Counted from the stretch's first letter, positions 53,217 to 62,665 are shown. The stretch is 64,000 nucleotides of DNA from Asticcacaulis excentricus (GCF_003966695.1 NZ_AP018827.1:124001-188000); one strand, 5' to 3'. Notes: a model not told the origin generated them from the letters alone. Made by a program: numbers and translations.

Positions 53217-54479
53217 ATGAACTTTGAATCCGTCGCCCTTATTGCCTCTGTCTTCGCCTCGCTGGTTCTGGGGGGCGGCTATTATCTGGCCTTTCAGGAG
53301 ACGCGCCGCCTGCGCGAGCGTAATGAAGACCTGAGCGATCAGTTGCGTGACGCCGCCGCTGAGGTGTCGCAACTGAAGGAGCGCACGCGCAATCTCGAAG
53401 ACGCGCGCGCCGCCATGAGCGAACATTTCCGCGCCGCGTCTCAGCAGGCGCTGAGCCAATCGACCGAGGCACTTCTGAAACGCGCCGAGGAGAATTTTGC
53501 CGCGCGCGAAAAGCTGGCGCTGGAACGCATGGGCCACACGCTGAAACCCGTTGCCGAAACGCTGGGCCGTTTCGAGGCGCAGGTGAAGGAGATGGAGGAA
53601 TCGCGCGCCAAGGACACCGGCGGGCTGAAAGAGCAGATCACCCACCTGATGCAGGCGTCGGTGGCGACGCGCGAGGTGACGCAGAAGCTGGCCAACGCCT
53701 TGCGCCGTGGGGCCGGGGTACAGGGCCGCTGGGGCGAAGAAACGCTGCGCAATGTGCTGGAAAGTGCCGGACTGTCCAAGCATTTCGACTTCGTTGAGCA
53801 GCAGAACCTTGACACCGATATGGGGCGTCGCCGCCCGGACGTGACGGTGAAACTGCCCGGTGGTGTCTTCGTCATTGATGCCAAGGCCAATCTGACCGCC
53901 TATCTGGAGGCCATTGAAGCGACCGACGAGGCCATCCGCGAAGAGGCACTGCAACGTCATACGCGCGCCTTACAACAGCACGTGCGCGACCTGTCGGCCA
54001 AGGCCTACTGGGATCAGTTCCGCGAACAGTCGCCGGATTTTGTGGCCATGTTTGTGCCGGGCGACGGCATATTGTCGATGGCGCTGGAGCGGATGCCGCA
54101 CCTGATGACCGAGGCGATGGACCGCAAGGTGATCATCGTCACTCCGACCACCCTGTTTGCCCTGTGTAAGGCCGTGGCCTATGGCTGGCGCGCTGAGGAG
54201 CAGATTCACAATGCCCATGAGGTCGCGGCGGTGGGGCGCGAACTGTATAGCCGTCTGTCGGTGATGGGCGGGCACGTGGCGGCGCTCGGCAAAAATCTCG
54301 GCAGCGCCGTCGATAAGTACAATGCCTTTGTCGGCTCGCTGGAATCGCAGGTGCTGACTCAGGCGCGTCGCTTCGAAGACCTCAAGGTCAGTCATGAGGG
54401 CAAGGAGATCGTTGAGGCCGCACCGCTGGATGTGCAGACGCGGCCCCTAAGCAAGCTGACCGTGGTGTCGGGCGATTAA
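53217..54479 (+). CDS. rmuC: DNA recombination protein RmuC
   Basis: A protein of 420 aa. It has an N-terminal membrane helix (about 5-23), a long coiled coil (about 30-150), and the RmuC nuclease-like domain with 'GRWGEETLRNVLESAGLSKHFDFVEQ', 'RRRPDVTVKLPGGVFVIDAKANLTAYLEA' (PD-D-K-like) and 'VIIVTPTTLFALCKAVAYGWRAEEQ'. RmuC limits rearrangements at inverted repeats. The ATG at 53217 precedes the membrane helix; the frame extends upstream without support. The stop overlaps the carotenoid-oxygenase stop by 4 bp. Confidence 0.93.
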   Translation: MNFESVALIASVFASLVLGGGYYLAFQETRRLRERNEDLSDQLRDAAAEVSQLKERTRNLEDARAAMSEHFRAASQQALSQSTEALLKRAEENFAAREKLALERMGHTLKPVAETLGRFEAQVKEMEESRAKDTGGLKEQITHLMQASVATREVTQKLANALRRGAGVQGRWGEETLRNVLESAGLSKHFDFVEQQNLDTDMGRRRPDVTVKLPGGVFVIDAKANLTAYLEAIEATDEAIREEALQRHTRALQQHVRDLSAKAYWDQFREQSPDFVAMFVPGDGILSMALERMPHLMTEAMDRKVIIVTPTTLFALCKAVAYGWRAEEQIHNAHEVAAVGRELYSRLSVMGGHVAALGKNLGSAVDKYNAFVGSLESQVLTQARRFEDLKVSHEGKEIVEAAPLDVQTRPLSKLTVVSGD

Positions 54480-55963
54480 GCAAACGTCCCGTGGAAGCCC
54501 AGCGGTGTGGCGTGCGCCGATCGCCATGAGCCCACCGGTCCGGCGCTGAGGTTTTTCGCCTCGAACACGTGCAGTTCGGTGGCCCTGGCCTTGAGATTAA
54601 GCACCGTGCCAACCATCCAGCCGTCCATCTCCTGACCCGTGCCGCCGTGGCTGGCCGGACGCGGGACGAACAAAGCCTCTTCGACAATAGCGTCCGCGCC
54701 GAAATCGTGGGTCTGCGCTGTACCGGTCTTCCAGTCGAAGGCCGACAGGGCGTGCGCCCCCAGACGGCCCTCAATATAGCCGCCGACGTGCACGACGCGG
54801 TCGCGGCGCAGACCCTGAAAGCGGTGATCGGTCTGCGGAAACTCCGATGAAACGCCCGTCGCCTGCATGTCGGCGCGACCGTCCGGGCGCAGCGTGATCA
54901 GGGCCAGATGCGCCTCCTCATCATTGCCGGCGTTGTAAACCCCCTTCACCAGATCGCGCGCCCCGCTCATGCCGAACTTGGGCGAAGAGGCCAGACAGAC
55001 ATCGAAACGGATCGTGCCATCGGTGTCTTCCCAGGCGTCGCCCGTATGGAAGTAGGTGGCGGCGGGCAGTTCATACAGACGCCGCTTCGACAGGTCGGCC
55101 TTTTCGACAACCAGAATGCGGATCGGCTGATCGGGACGCCAGACCAGCGTATCGACGAAGGGCGGCGTTCGGCGTTCGGCGATAAGCGGCTGCATGGGCA
55201 GGATCAGGTGGCGTTCGCTGACCACCCAGTCGTGGGCATACCCCGCAGCGGGAAGCTGGATCAGCTCGCCGCGCTCCATCTCGCCCGACGGGCTGAGTTG
55301 CCAGATCCACGCCTTGTCGCCCATGAACCCGGCGCTCCAGATGCGGCCCGACGGTTCGACCTTGGGGTGGGCCAGAAAAGCCAAACCTTTCAGGTCGTCA
55401 CGGAAGGTTTTGGGGCCTTTGGTCAGCAGGGTCTGGGCATCAAGGCGGTAGGGTGAGCCGCCTTCCCACAGGGCCCACAGCTCGTCCCCGACGCGCAGGA
55501 CCGAGGTATTGGCGGCGTTGACGTCGTCATTGCTGGTCACCGGGGCATCGGCGCGGCCCTTGGTGCCGAAGCCCGGCATGACGATGGCCTGTCTTTGCTG
55601 CTCGACGCGGCGTTTGACCGTATCGACGAAGCGGCCGGTGTGGCGCACGCCGTCGGCGCTGAGGTCGTATTTCTGGATCATGCCATCGCCGTCGAACCAG
55701 TGGCCGGTGACGTCGTCGCCATAGCGGAACCAAGCCGGGCCGTTGCGGTAGAGCGTGCCGCTCAGGCCCGCCGGCATCTTGCCGCTCAGGCGGGTGAGGG
55801 CGGAGGGGGCGTAGCCTTCGGCGGGGGCGTTGGCGACGGCCAGACGCCAGCCTTCTGAAAAATTGGCAGTCGCGGCCGCGGCGGCCCACGATGTCGGGGC
55901 GGCGGCCATCAGGCCTGCACCGCCCAGCGCGGTCAGGAAGGAACGGCGGGACAGGTCGGTCAT
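54476..55963 (-). CDS. Tat-exported carotenoid oxygenase family protein
   Basis: A protein of 495 aa with a twin-arginine signal ('DLSRRSFLTALGGAGLMAAAPTSWA') and a seven-bladed propeller of the RPE65/lignostilbene dioxygenase family. The four iron His are candidates in 'AFLAHPKVEPSGR', 'YAHDWVVSERHLI', 'TYFHTGDAWEDTDG' and the C-terminal 'LGFHGTF'. These enzymes cleave C=C bonds in carotenoids or stilbenes with O2. Periplasmic placement is unusual for carotenoid cleavage, so the substrate may be an aromatic stilbene-type or imported apocarotenoid. AAGGAG precedes the start. The DUF2141 gene lies upstream in the same operon. Confidence 0.88.
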   Translation of the reverse strand: MTDLSRRSFLTALGGAGLMAAAPTSWAAAAATANFSEGWRLAVANAPAEGYAPSALTRLSGKMPAGLSGTLYRNGPAWFRYGDDVTGHWFDGDGMIQKYDLSADGVRHTGRFVDTVKRRVEQQRQAIVMPGFGTKGRADAPVTSNDDVNAANTSVLRVGDELWALWEGGSPYRLDAQTLLTKGPKTFRDDLKGLAFLAHPKVEPSGRIWSAGFMGDKAWIWQLSPSGEMERGELIQLPAAGYAHDWVVSERHLILPMQPLIAERRTPPFVDTLVWRPDQPIRILVVEKADLSKRRLYELPAATYFHTGDAWEDTDGTIRFDVCLASSPKFGMSGARDLVKGVYNAGNDEEAHLALITLRPDGRADMQATGVSSEFPQTDHRFQGLRRDRVVHVGGYIEGRLGAHALSAFDWKTGTAQTHDFGADAIVEEALFVPRPASHGGTGQEMDGWMVGTVLNLKARATELHVFEAKNLSAGPVGSWRSAHATPLGFHGTFA

Positions 55964-55975
55964 GTCGATCGCTCC

Positions 55976-56380
55976 TTAAAACGCGATGTCTTGCGTGGTG
56001 TTGCCCTTGACCTCAAAGGCGGCGTCGGCCCAGGCCGCCGGGCCCATGCGGCCCTTTGCATTGTTGGAAAAGGCGAAGGGCTCGACCGGCATGCCGAAGG
56101 GGTTGGTGTCCATCTTGCCGTTGCCATTGAGGTCGTGGAACATCTTCAGGCCATACTGACCCGGTTCGACGTCAAAGGTGGCGCTCGCCGTGTCAGCACT
56201 GACGGTGACCTGCTGAGCGGCGACCGGCTTGCCGCTTGTATAGGCCTCTTCGCCCTTATAAAGCGCGACCATCAGCGTGCCCTTGGGCGTCAGTTTGGAA
56301 AACTGCACCGTCAGGGTTTCGGCGCTGGCGGGCAGGGCGAGAAGGCCCATCAGGGCGGCGACAAGAGCGGGTTTGAACAT
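55976..56380 (-). CDS. DUF2141 family periplasmic protein
   Basis: A protein of 134 aa with a signal peptide (MFKPALVAALMGLLALPASA). The domain pattern 'GTLMVALYKGEEAY', 'VEPGQYGLKMFHDLNGNGKMDTNPFGMPVEPFAFSNNAKGRMGPAAWADAAFEV' is DUF2141, a beta-sandwich with an EF-hand-like Ca-binding 'DLNGNGKMD'. Function not known; it is often beside carotenoid genes or outer-membrane proteins. Here it stands 12 bp before the carotenoid oxygenase gene, so both are co-transcribed. Confidence 0.87.
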   Translation of the reverse strand: MFKPALVAALMGLLALPASAETLTVQFSKLTPKGTLMVALYKGEEAYTSGKPVAAQQVTVSADTASATFDVEPGQYGLKMFHDLNGNGKMDTNPFGMPVEPFAFSNNAKGRMGPAAWADAAFEVKGNTTQDIAF

Positions 56381-56598
56381 AAGAACCTCGGTTGGTTGCG
56401 TTGCGATGACCCCGGTGTAGATCGGCCCGGCGGCGGTGGGGCAAAAGATGCGCGAAAGGGGCCTTTGCCTACGTCAACGGACGGTCTGCCACTGGCGCTT
56501 CGTGAATGGCATTGGGCAAGTGACTGATTTATAAGCAATCGTCAGCGGCGAAGCGCGAATGCCTTGACCCGCCGGGGGCGGCTTCTTATTTTAGCGGC

Positions 56599-57135
56599 AT
56601 GGCCATTCGAGACATTATCACCGTACCCAATCCGCTGCTCAAGCAGGTGTCCAAACCCGTTGAAGGGGGCGTGACCGACGAACTGCGCGCTCTGATGGAC
56701 GACATGCTGGAGACCATGTACGACGCGCCCGGTATCGGGCTGGCGGCGATCCAGATCGGTGAGCCGATCCGCGTCATCGTCATGGACCTTCAGGAACGTC
56801 CCGACGACCTTCCCGAAGACGCCCCGGCGCCGAAGCAGCCGCGTTACTTCGTCAATCCGGAAATCATCTGGGCGTCGGACGAACTGTCCACCTACGATGA
56901 GGGCTGCCTGTCGGTGCCCGAAGTCTATGACGAGGTGAAGCGCCCGGCGCGCGTGCGCCTCAAATACCTGAACTATCAGGGCGAAGAGGTGATCGAAGAG
57001 TGCGATGGCCTCTACGCCACCTGCATCCAGCACGAAATGGACCACCTGAACGGCGTGCTGTTCATCGACCACCTGTCGAAGCTGAAACGCGACCGGGCGG
57101 TAACCAAGGTCAAGAAGCTCAAAAAAGTCGCCTGA
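56599..57135 (+). CDS. def: peptide deformylase
   Basis: A 178-residue metalloenzyme that removes the formyl group from nascent proteins. The three motifs are [10 protein letters not shown] (with Ile in place of the more common Pro), EGCLSVPEV with the metal Cys, and QHEMDH with the two metal His. Followed by fmt, the enzyme that adds the formyl group to Met-tRNA, the classic pair. Confidence 0.95.
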   Translation: MAIRDIITVPNPLLKQVSKPVEGGVTDELRALMDDMLETMYDAPGIGLAAIQIGEPIRVIVMDLQERPDDLPEDAPAPKQPRYFVNPEIIWASDELSTYDEGCLSVPEVYDEVKRPARVRLKYLNYQGEEVIEECDGLYATCIQHEMDHLNGVLFIDHLSKLKRDRAVTKVKKLKKVA

Positions 57136-57166
57136 TAATCCGGGTTGCTGGCCTGCAAAACATCAT

Positions 57167-57222
57167 CTATCTGCGAGACGCTGCTCACGTACTTAAGTAC
57201 GCTGCGCTGCGTTTCTCGATAG
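57167..57222. repeat. palindromic repeat between def and fmt
   Basis: The centre CGTACTTAAGTACG at 57188-57201 is a perfect 14-bp palindrome. It is flanked by imperfectly matching arms (CTATCTGCGAGACGCTGCTCA and the inverse GCTGCGCTGCGTTTCTCGATAG). As RNA it would form a long stem. No T-run follows, so def and fmt may still be co-transcribed. Looks like a dispersed intergenic element. Confidence 0.75.
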
Positions 57223-57289
57223 CTAATATTTTTCGGCTCAGCACTCCGAATTATCAAAATACGTCTCTGAGCCGGGGCGGAGTAATCCC

Positions 57290-58219
57290 ATGCGTTTGGC
57301 CTTTATGGGCACCCCCGAATTTGCCGTGAAGGCTCTGGCCGAACTGGTCGCCGCCGGTCATGAGATCGTCTGCGTCTATTCGCAGCCGCCCGCGCCTAAG
57401 GGTCGGGGGCAGGTGCTGACCCCGTCGCCGGTGCACGCCTTTGCCGATAGCCTCGGCCTGCCGGTGCGCACCCCGAAGTCGATGAAGTCGGCTGACGCGA
57501 TTGCCGAATTTCAGGCGTTGGACATCGACGCGGCCATCGTCGTCGCCTATGGCCAGATTCTGAAGCGCGAGGTGCTGGAGCATCCGCCGCTCGGCTGTTT
57601 CAACCTCCATGCCTCGCTGCTGCCGCGCTGGCGCGGGGCCGCCCCGATCCAACGCGCCATCATGGCCGGAGACACCCATACGGGCGTGCAGGTGATGCGC
57701 ATGTCTGAGGGGCTGGACGAAGGGCCGGTCATCCTGTCCGGCCGCGTCGAAATCACGGCGCAGGACACGGCCCAGACCCTGCACGACAAGCTGGCCGGGC
57801 TGGGGGCGTCGCTGCTGCCGGTGGCCCTGGCCGCCATTGAGCGTAGCCAGCCGGAAGGCGAGCCGCAGGTCGGTGAGGTCACCTACGCCAAAAAGATCAC
57901 CTCGGAAGAGGCGCGCATCGACTGGAGCCGGCCGGCGCGTGAACTCGACTGGCACATCCGTGGCCTGTCGCCGTTTCCGGGGGCATGGACGATGCTGACG
58001 ACGCCCAAGGGCGAGCAGCGCCTTAAGGTGCTGATGTCGCGCGTCGATGCGGCGGTGAGTGACGCCGCACCGGGTACGCTGATCGGGCCGGGCCTGCGTC
58101 TGGCTACCGGCGACGGCGTTATCGAACTCCTGCGCGTGCAGCGCGAAGGCAAGGGCGCGCAGGACGCCACCGAATTCCTCAACGGCGCGGGCCTGAGCGT
58201 CGGGGATCGTCTGGGCTGA
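57290..58219 (+). CDS. fmt: methionyl-tRNA formyltransferase
   Basis: A 309-residue enzyme that formylates Met-tRNA with 10-formyl-THF. '[25 protein letters not shown]' at the N terminus, catalytic '[26 protein letters not shown]' (N/H) and '[19 protein letters not shown]' (D) are visible, followed by the C-terminal OB-like tRNA-binding domain. It overlaps truA by one base. Confidence 0.96.
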   Translation: MRLAFMGTPEFAVKALAELVAAGHEIVCVYSQPPAPKGRGQVLTPSPVHAFADSLGLPVRTPKSMKSADAIAEFQALDIDAAIVVAYGQILKREVLEHPPLGCFNLHASLLPRWRGAAPIQRAIMAGDTHTGVQVMRMSEGLDEGPVILSGRVEITAQDTAQTLHDKLAGLGASLLPVALAAIERSQPEGEPQVGEVTYAKKITSEEARIDWSRPARELDWHIRGLSPFPGAWTMLTTPKGEQRLKVLMSRVDAAVSDAAPGTLIGPGLRLATGDGVIELLRVQREGKGAQDATEFLNGAGLSVGDRLG

Positions 58220-58992
58220 TGCCGCGCTATTCCTGTCTTGTTGAATATGATGGCCGCCCGTACAAGGGGTTTCAGGCGCAGGACAACCTGCCTACCGTGC
58301 AGGGGTCGCTGGAGCGCGCCATTCTGGGCTTTTCCGGCGAAACCCTGCGTCTCACGGCGGCCGGGCGCACCGATACGGGCGTCCATGCGTCGGGTCAGGT
58401 GATCACGTTTGATCTGCCCAAGACCTACCGGCCCGATGTGGTGCGCGACGCCATGAACGCCTATCTGATCCCCGAACCGATTGCCGTGCGCGAAGCGGCG
58501 ATTGTCGATGACGACTTTTCGGCGCGCTTTTCGGCGACGGGGCGCATGTACCTCTATCGTATCCTCAACCGCAGGGCCCCGCCGGCGCTGGAGCAGGGGC
58601 GGGTGTGGCACGTCAAGAAGCCGCTGGATGCCGAAGTGATGGCCGAGGCCGGGCAACACCTGATAGGGCGGCATGATTTCACCACCTTCCGCGACACGGA
58701 GTGTCAGGCGGCGTCTCCCGTCAAGACGCTGGATATCGCGCGGGTGAAACGGGTGGGGGAGGAGATTCACCTCGTCTTTGCCTCACGCTCCTTCCTGCAT
58801 CGGCAGGTGCGTTCGATGACCGGCACGCTGGTCGAGGCCGGGATCGGTCGCTGGACGGTGGCCGATGTCAAGGCGGCGCTGGAGGCGCGCGACCGCCGTG
58901 CCTGCGGGCAGGTGGCCCCGCCGGAGGGCCTGTGCCTGACGCATGTGACCTTTGAGCCGGAACCGGATTTCGCAAGCCGCAGTTCGATCTGA
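58219..58992 (+). CDS. truA: tRNA pseudouridine synthase A
   Basis: A 257-residue enzyme making pseudouridine at positions 38-40 of tRNA. 'VEYDGRPYKGFQAQDNLPTVQGSLERAI', the catalytic Asp in 'TAAGRTDTGVHASGQVITF', 'RFSATGRMYLYRILNR' and 'FASRSFLHRQVRSMTGTLVEAG' are present. The ATG shares its first base with the fmt stop codon. Last gene of def-fmt-truA. Confidence 0.95.
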   Translation: MPRYSCLVEYDGRPYKGFQAQDNLPTVQGSLERAILGFSGETLRLTAAGRTDTGVHASGQVITFDLPKTYRPDVVRDAMNAYLIPEPIAVREAAIVDDDFSARFSATGRMYLYRILNRRAPPALEQGRVWHVKKPLDAEVMAEAGQHLIGRHDFTTFRDTECQAASPVKTLDIARVKRVGEEIHLVFASRSFLHRQVRSMTGTLVEAGIGRWTVADVKAALEARDRRACGQVAPPEGLCLTHVTFEPEPDFASRSSI

Positions 58993-58993
58993 T

Positions 58994-59024
58994 CTCCTCC
59001 CCATCGCTGCGCGACAGGGAGGAG
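58994..59024. repeat. short GC-rich inverted repeat between truA and dapE
   Basis: CTCCTCCC at 58994-59001 and GGGAGGAG at 59017-59024 pair around CATCGCTGCGCGACA. It fills the gap between two convergent genes and may act as a weak bidirectional terminator, though no T-run is present. Confidence 0.55.
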
Positions 59025-59027
59025 GAA

Positions 59028-60182
59028 TTAGGCGAACACCTTGAAATATTTGGCGATCAGCGCCGCATAGGCGTCGGTCAGGTCATAGAGGTCCTGTACC
59101 GGGGTCGCTTCATTGACCTGATGCATGGTCTGGCCCACCAGACCGAATTCCACCACCGGGCACAGGGCGCGGATAAAGCGCGCATCCGACGTGCCGCCGG
59201 TGGTGGACGGATCGGCCTCGACCTTCAGCACCTCGCGGATGGCGTCCTGAATGACATCAACGAACGGCCCGGCCTCGGTCAGAAAGGCCTCGCCCGATAT
59301 AGCGGCTTTCACCTCGATCGCGGCACTGCTGCGCTCAGAATGACGCGCGCAGACCTCCTCGATCCACGCCTGCAAGGACGCGCCCGAATGGGTCGGGTTA
59401 AAGCGGATATTGATGCGCCCCGAAGCCGTTTGCGGAATCAGGTTGGTGGTCTTGTTCGCCACATCAAAGGTGGTGATTTCGAGATTGGACGGCAGGAAGC
59501 GTTCAAAGCCCTCATCCAGCACGCGCCCGTCCAGTTCAGCCATGATGGCGACCAGCACGGGGATGGGGTTGAGCGCGCGCTGCGGGTAGGCGACGTGGCC
59601 CTGCTTGCCGGTAACCGTGATCGTGGCATTGATCGACCCGCGGCGGCCGACCTTGATCATGTCCCCCAGCACCGCGGAAGAGGTCGGTTCCCCGACGATG
59701 CAATGGTCGATGACCTCACCCGTCTGCCTCAGGTGTTCAACGACCTTCTTGGTGCCGTCCAGCGCTTCGCCTTCTTCGTCGCCGGTGATCAGGAAGGACA
59801 GCGAACCTGGCAGGCTGTCAAAGCGCGACACGGCGGCGATCCACGCCGCAATGCCACCCTTCATATCGACGGCTCCGCGCCCGGTCAGCACACCGTTTTC
59901 GATGGTCGCGGCAAATGGGTCCGAGCGCCAGCCGTCCAGCGCGCCTTCGGGCACCACGTCCGTATGACCGGCAAAACACAGGTTGGGCGAAGCCGTTCCG
60001 CGCCGTGCATAGAGGTTTTCGATCTCGCCGAACCTCAGCCGCTCACAGGCAAAGCCGAGCGACTCCAGCGTCTGTTGCACGCGGTCCATCGCCCCGGCGT
60101 CCACCGGGGTCACGGACGGATGGTTGATCAGGGCCTTGGTCAATTCGACCGGATCGAGCGTGTTTTCGGGTATATTCGTCAT
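59028..60182 (-). CDS. dapE: succinyl-diaminopimelate desuccinylase
   Basis: A 384-residue M20 metallopeptidase-family enzyme of lysine/diaminopimelate synthesis. It has 'LCFAGHTDVVPEG' (metal His/Asp), 'GRGAVDMKGGIAAW', 'LSFLITGDEEGEALDGTKKV' (catalytic Glu pair), 'VGEPTSSAVLGDMIKVGRRGSI' and C-terminal 'GGTSDARFIRA'. Convergent with truA. Confidence 0.94.
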   Translation of the reverse strand: MTNIPENTLDPVELTKALINHPSVTPVDAGAMDRVQQTLESLGFACERLRFGEIENLYARRGTASPNLCFAGHTDVVPEGALDGWRSDPFAATIENGVLTGRGAVDMKGGIAAWIAAVSRFDSLPGSLSFLITGDEEGEALDGTKKVVEHLRQTGEVIDHCIVGEPTSSAVLGDMIKVGRRGSINATITVTGKQGHVAYPQRALNPIPVLVAIMAELDGRVLDEGFERFLPSNLEITTFDVANKTTNLIPQTASGRINIRFNPTHSGASLQAWIEEVCARHSERSSAAIEVKAAISGEAFLTEAGPFVDVIQDAIREVLKVEADPSTTGGTSDARFIRALCPVVEFGLVGQTMHQVNEATPVQDLYDLTDAYAALIAKYFKVFA

Positions 60183-60255
60183 GGCGCGTGGTGTAAGACG
60201 ACTTTGCCGCGAACGAAAGTGAAATCATTCGCGGGCATATTTACCGGATATCGCC

Positions 60256-61533
60256 GTGACCCCTCCCGTTTCGCCTGAAATCGTTTCCGAGCCGCCGTCG
60301 CCGCCGGAATCGCAAAACCCGTTCCGCATACCCGCTTACCGCAACTTCTGGATCGCCCGCCTGTGTTCGGTGCTGGGCTTTTCGTCGCAAAGCGCGGTCA
60401 TCGCCTGGCAAATCTATGAAACGGCGCGCAAGGATTCCGGCATCGGCGAAGCGGCGCTCTATATCGGCCTGATGGGGCTGACGCAGTTTATCGCCATGTT
60501 CGCCTTTACGCTGCCGGCAGGGATCGTGGCCGACCGTTATGACCGCAAGAAGATCATGGGCTATACGATCGCGGCGCAGGCCGTGATTGCGCTGGGCTAT
60601 ATGGGGCTGTCGGCGCTGGATCATCCGCCGATTGCCGGACTGATTGCCCTATCCTTCTTTCTGGGGGCGTCGCGCGCCTTTATCGCTCCGGCCTCATCGG
60701 CGATCGGCCCCATGCTGGTACCCAAGGCGATTTTGCCGCGCGCCATCGCCTCCAATGCCCTGGCGTTTCAGATCGGCGGTATCTCCGGGGCAGCGGTCAG
60801 CGGCCTTCTGCTCAGCGTTTCGGCCATGTTCGCTTACGGCTTTTCGGCGGCGCTGTTTGTCATCGGCGGCGTGCTGATCGCCACGCTGAAGGCCGATACG
60901 CACCCCGTCAATGCGCCCACCGGCTCCAAGATGGAGATGGTGCGCGAAGGCCTGATCTATATCTGGACCAACAAGATCGTTTTTGGCGCCCTGTCGCTCG
61001 ATCTGGCGGCGGTGCTGCTGGGCGGGGCGACGGCGCTGCTGCCTATCTTTGCGCGCGACATCCTGCACGCCGGGGAAATCGGCTATGGCGCGCTCAGGGC
61101 CGCTCCGGCGGTCGGGGCCATGATGACGGCGCTCTGGCTGGCGCGGCGGCCTTTGAAGTACAAGGCCGGCAAGTGGATGTATGGCGGTGTGGCGGTGTTC
61201 GGCCTGATGACCATTATTTTCGGGCTTTCGACGAATATCTTCGTGTCGGTGGCAGCACTCGCCGTGCTGGGCGCGGCGGATATGGTCAGCGTCTTTGTAC
61301 GCGGGACGCTGGTGCAGATCGTGACACCCGACCCCATGCGCGGGCGGGTGGCCTCGGTGTCGTACCTGTTTATCGGGGCGTCGAATGAGCTGGGCGAATT
61401 TGAAAGCGGTGTGGCGACGCGCCTTCTGGGGCCCATCGGCGCGGCGCTGTTCGGTGGCATTGGCGCGATACTGGTGACCGGGGCGTGGATCAAGCTGTTT
61501 CCGAGTTTGTATGAGGTGGACAGGTTGGAATAA
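60256..61533 (+). CDS. major facilitator superfamily transporter
   Basis: A protein of 425 aa with twelve predicted membrane helices. It carries the MFS loop motif 'AGIVADRYDRKKIMGY' between helices 2 and 3, and 'PDPMRGRVASVSYLFIGASNELGEFESGVATRLLGP' near the C-terminal half, as in the MFS_3/EntS-like exporter group. The start is a GTG at 60256 with a weak GGAT site. Divergent from dapE. Substrate unknown. Confidence 0.87.
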   Translation: MTPPVSPEIVSEPPSPPESQNPFRIPAYRNFWIARLCSVLGFSSQSAVIAWQIYETARKDSGIGEAALYIGLMGLTQFIAMFAFTLPAGIVADRYDRKKIMGYTIAAQAVIALGYMGLSALDHPPIAGLIALSFFLGASRAFIAPASSAIGPMLVPKAILPRAIASNALAFQIGGISGAAVSGLLLSVSAMFAYGFSAALFVIGGVLIATLKADTHPVNAPTGSKMEMVREGLIYIWTNKIVFGALSLDLAAVLLGGATALLPIFARDILHAGEIGYGALRAAPAVGAMMTALWLARRPLKYKAGKWMYGGVAVFGLMTIIFGLSTNIFVSVAALAVLGAADMVSVFVRGTLVQIVTPDPMRGRVASVSYLFIGASNELGEFESGVATRLLGPIGAALFGGIGAILVTGAWIKLFPSLYEVDRLE

Positions 61534-61626
61534 ATTACCGCTAGATCAATTTGCAGGTTGAACAATAAGCTTCATTTATGCGAAGGATGAAAGCCGCAGT
61601 ATTTCAATTTTAAATTGAGGTGTGTG

Positions 61627-62625
61627 ATGGGGTGGCCACAGCCGCGGGATACAAAAAGCGCCGTAAAAAAGGCAGGTGATCGTATCCGCAAGGGCGATTA
61701 CAGTGTTGAGGATATTACTGTTCTCAATAACTGGCGTGCTGCGCACGGATATATAATAAATACTTTTCAAGCTGCTTTGAGAAATAGGGCAAAAGGTTGG
61801 AGTGTTCCTGTCGCGCAGCGCTTGAAACGTGCTTCCACTATCATTGATAAACTGAGGCAGGGCAGAGCGAAAGACCTATCTACAATGCATGACATTGCTG
61901 GAGTTAGGATGGTCTTTCCAGATGAAACGTCTCTAAGATCATTTAGATATGGACAGCTTCGAACACGCGCTAAACATGAGCTTGTGAACGAACCTGATAA
62001 ATACAACTATTTGCTGAATCCAAAGAGTAGTGGTTATCGTGGAATTCACGACGTTTACAGTTATTCGGCTGGTTCCGAAACAGGTGGAGCTTGGAACGGT
62101 CTTCTGATTGAACTTCAGTATAGAACCCTGATTCAGCACGCCTGGGCGACTGCTGTAGAGCTATCAGATGTTTTGACTCATAATCGAACCAAGTTTAGCC
62201 AAGGGCATCCTGACAACACTAGATTTTTTCAAATATGTAGCGAGTTACTTGCTAGGAAATGGGAGGGTGCATTTTCATGCTTGCCCGATCAACCATATGA
62301 AACTTTAATAGAAGAATGGCACGAAATTGAACAGCGCGCCCACCTTTTCCACCAGCTTAAATCGGTGGGTAGAGATGAGGGTGGTCAAGGTCTACATGGT
62401 TTGGTTCTCCTCATTATGAGAGAGGATATGACAGTCCAGCAGATACCTCAAAAATCGTACCGTTCAGCACTTCAAACATTGCTTAAAATAGAAGCTGAAA
62501 ATCCAGAGCTCGACGTGGTGCTTGTGGGTGGAGCTGAGGACACAATTAGACAAACATTTCGCAATTATTTTAAGAACGCTACTGAATTTGTAAGTTTAGT
62601 GGAGGGCGCATTAGCTCAAGAATAA
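61627..62625 (+). CDS. RelA/SpoT-domain nucleotidyltransferase (orphan, AT-rich)
   Basis: A protein of 332 aa. The N-terminal 200 residues show the RelA/SpoT synthetase pattern: 'SVPVAQRLKRASTIIDKLRQGRAKDLSTMHDIAGVRMVFPD', 'YLLNPKSSGYRGIHDVYSY' and 'LLIELQYRTLIQHAWATAVELSDVL'. No HD hydrolase, TGS or ACT domain is present, so it is a single-domain synthetase-type protein. The C-terminal part is not recognised. The gene is plainly AT-richer than both neighbours, and it lies between core genes, so it was acquired. It might make (p)ppGpp-like nucleotides, or pyrophosphorylate another target as toxic SAS proteins do. ATG at 61627 follows GAGG; TTG at 61615 is an alternative. Confidence 0.82.
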   Translation: MGWPQPRDTKSAVKKAGDRIRKGDYSVEDITVLNNWRAAHGYIINTFQAALRNRAKGWSVPVAQRLKRASTIIDKLRQGRAKDLSTMHDIAGVRMVFPDETSLRSFRYGQLRTRAKHELVNEPDKYNYLLNPKSSGYRGIHDVYSYSAGSETGGAWNGLLIELQYRTLIQHAWATAVELSDVLTHNRTKFSQGHPDNTRFFQICSELLARKWEGAFSCLPDQPYETLIEEWHEIEQRAHLFHQLKSVGRDEGGQGLHGLVLLIMREDMTVQQIPQKSYRSALQTLLKIEAENPELDVVLVGGAEDTIRQTFRNYFKNATEFVSLVEGALAQE

Positions 62626-62630
62626 CGAGT

Positions 62631-62659
62631 AAAAAAAGCCCGGCAGAACCGGGCTTTTT
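62631..62659. terminator. bidirectional intrinsic terminator
   Basis: GCCCGG at 62638-62643 and CCGGGC at 62649-62654 pair over CAGAA, with seven A on the left and five T on the right. It serves both the plus-strand RelA/SpoT gene and the minus-strand M23 peptidase gene. Confidence 0.9.
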
Positions 62660-62665
62660 CGTCTG

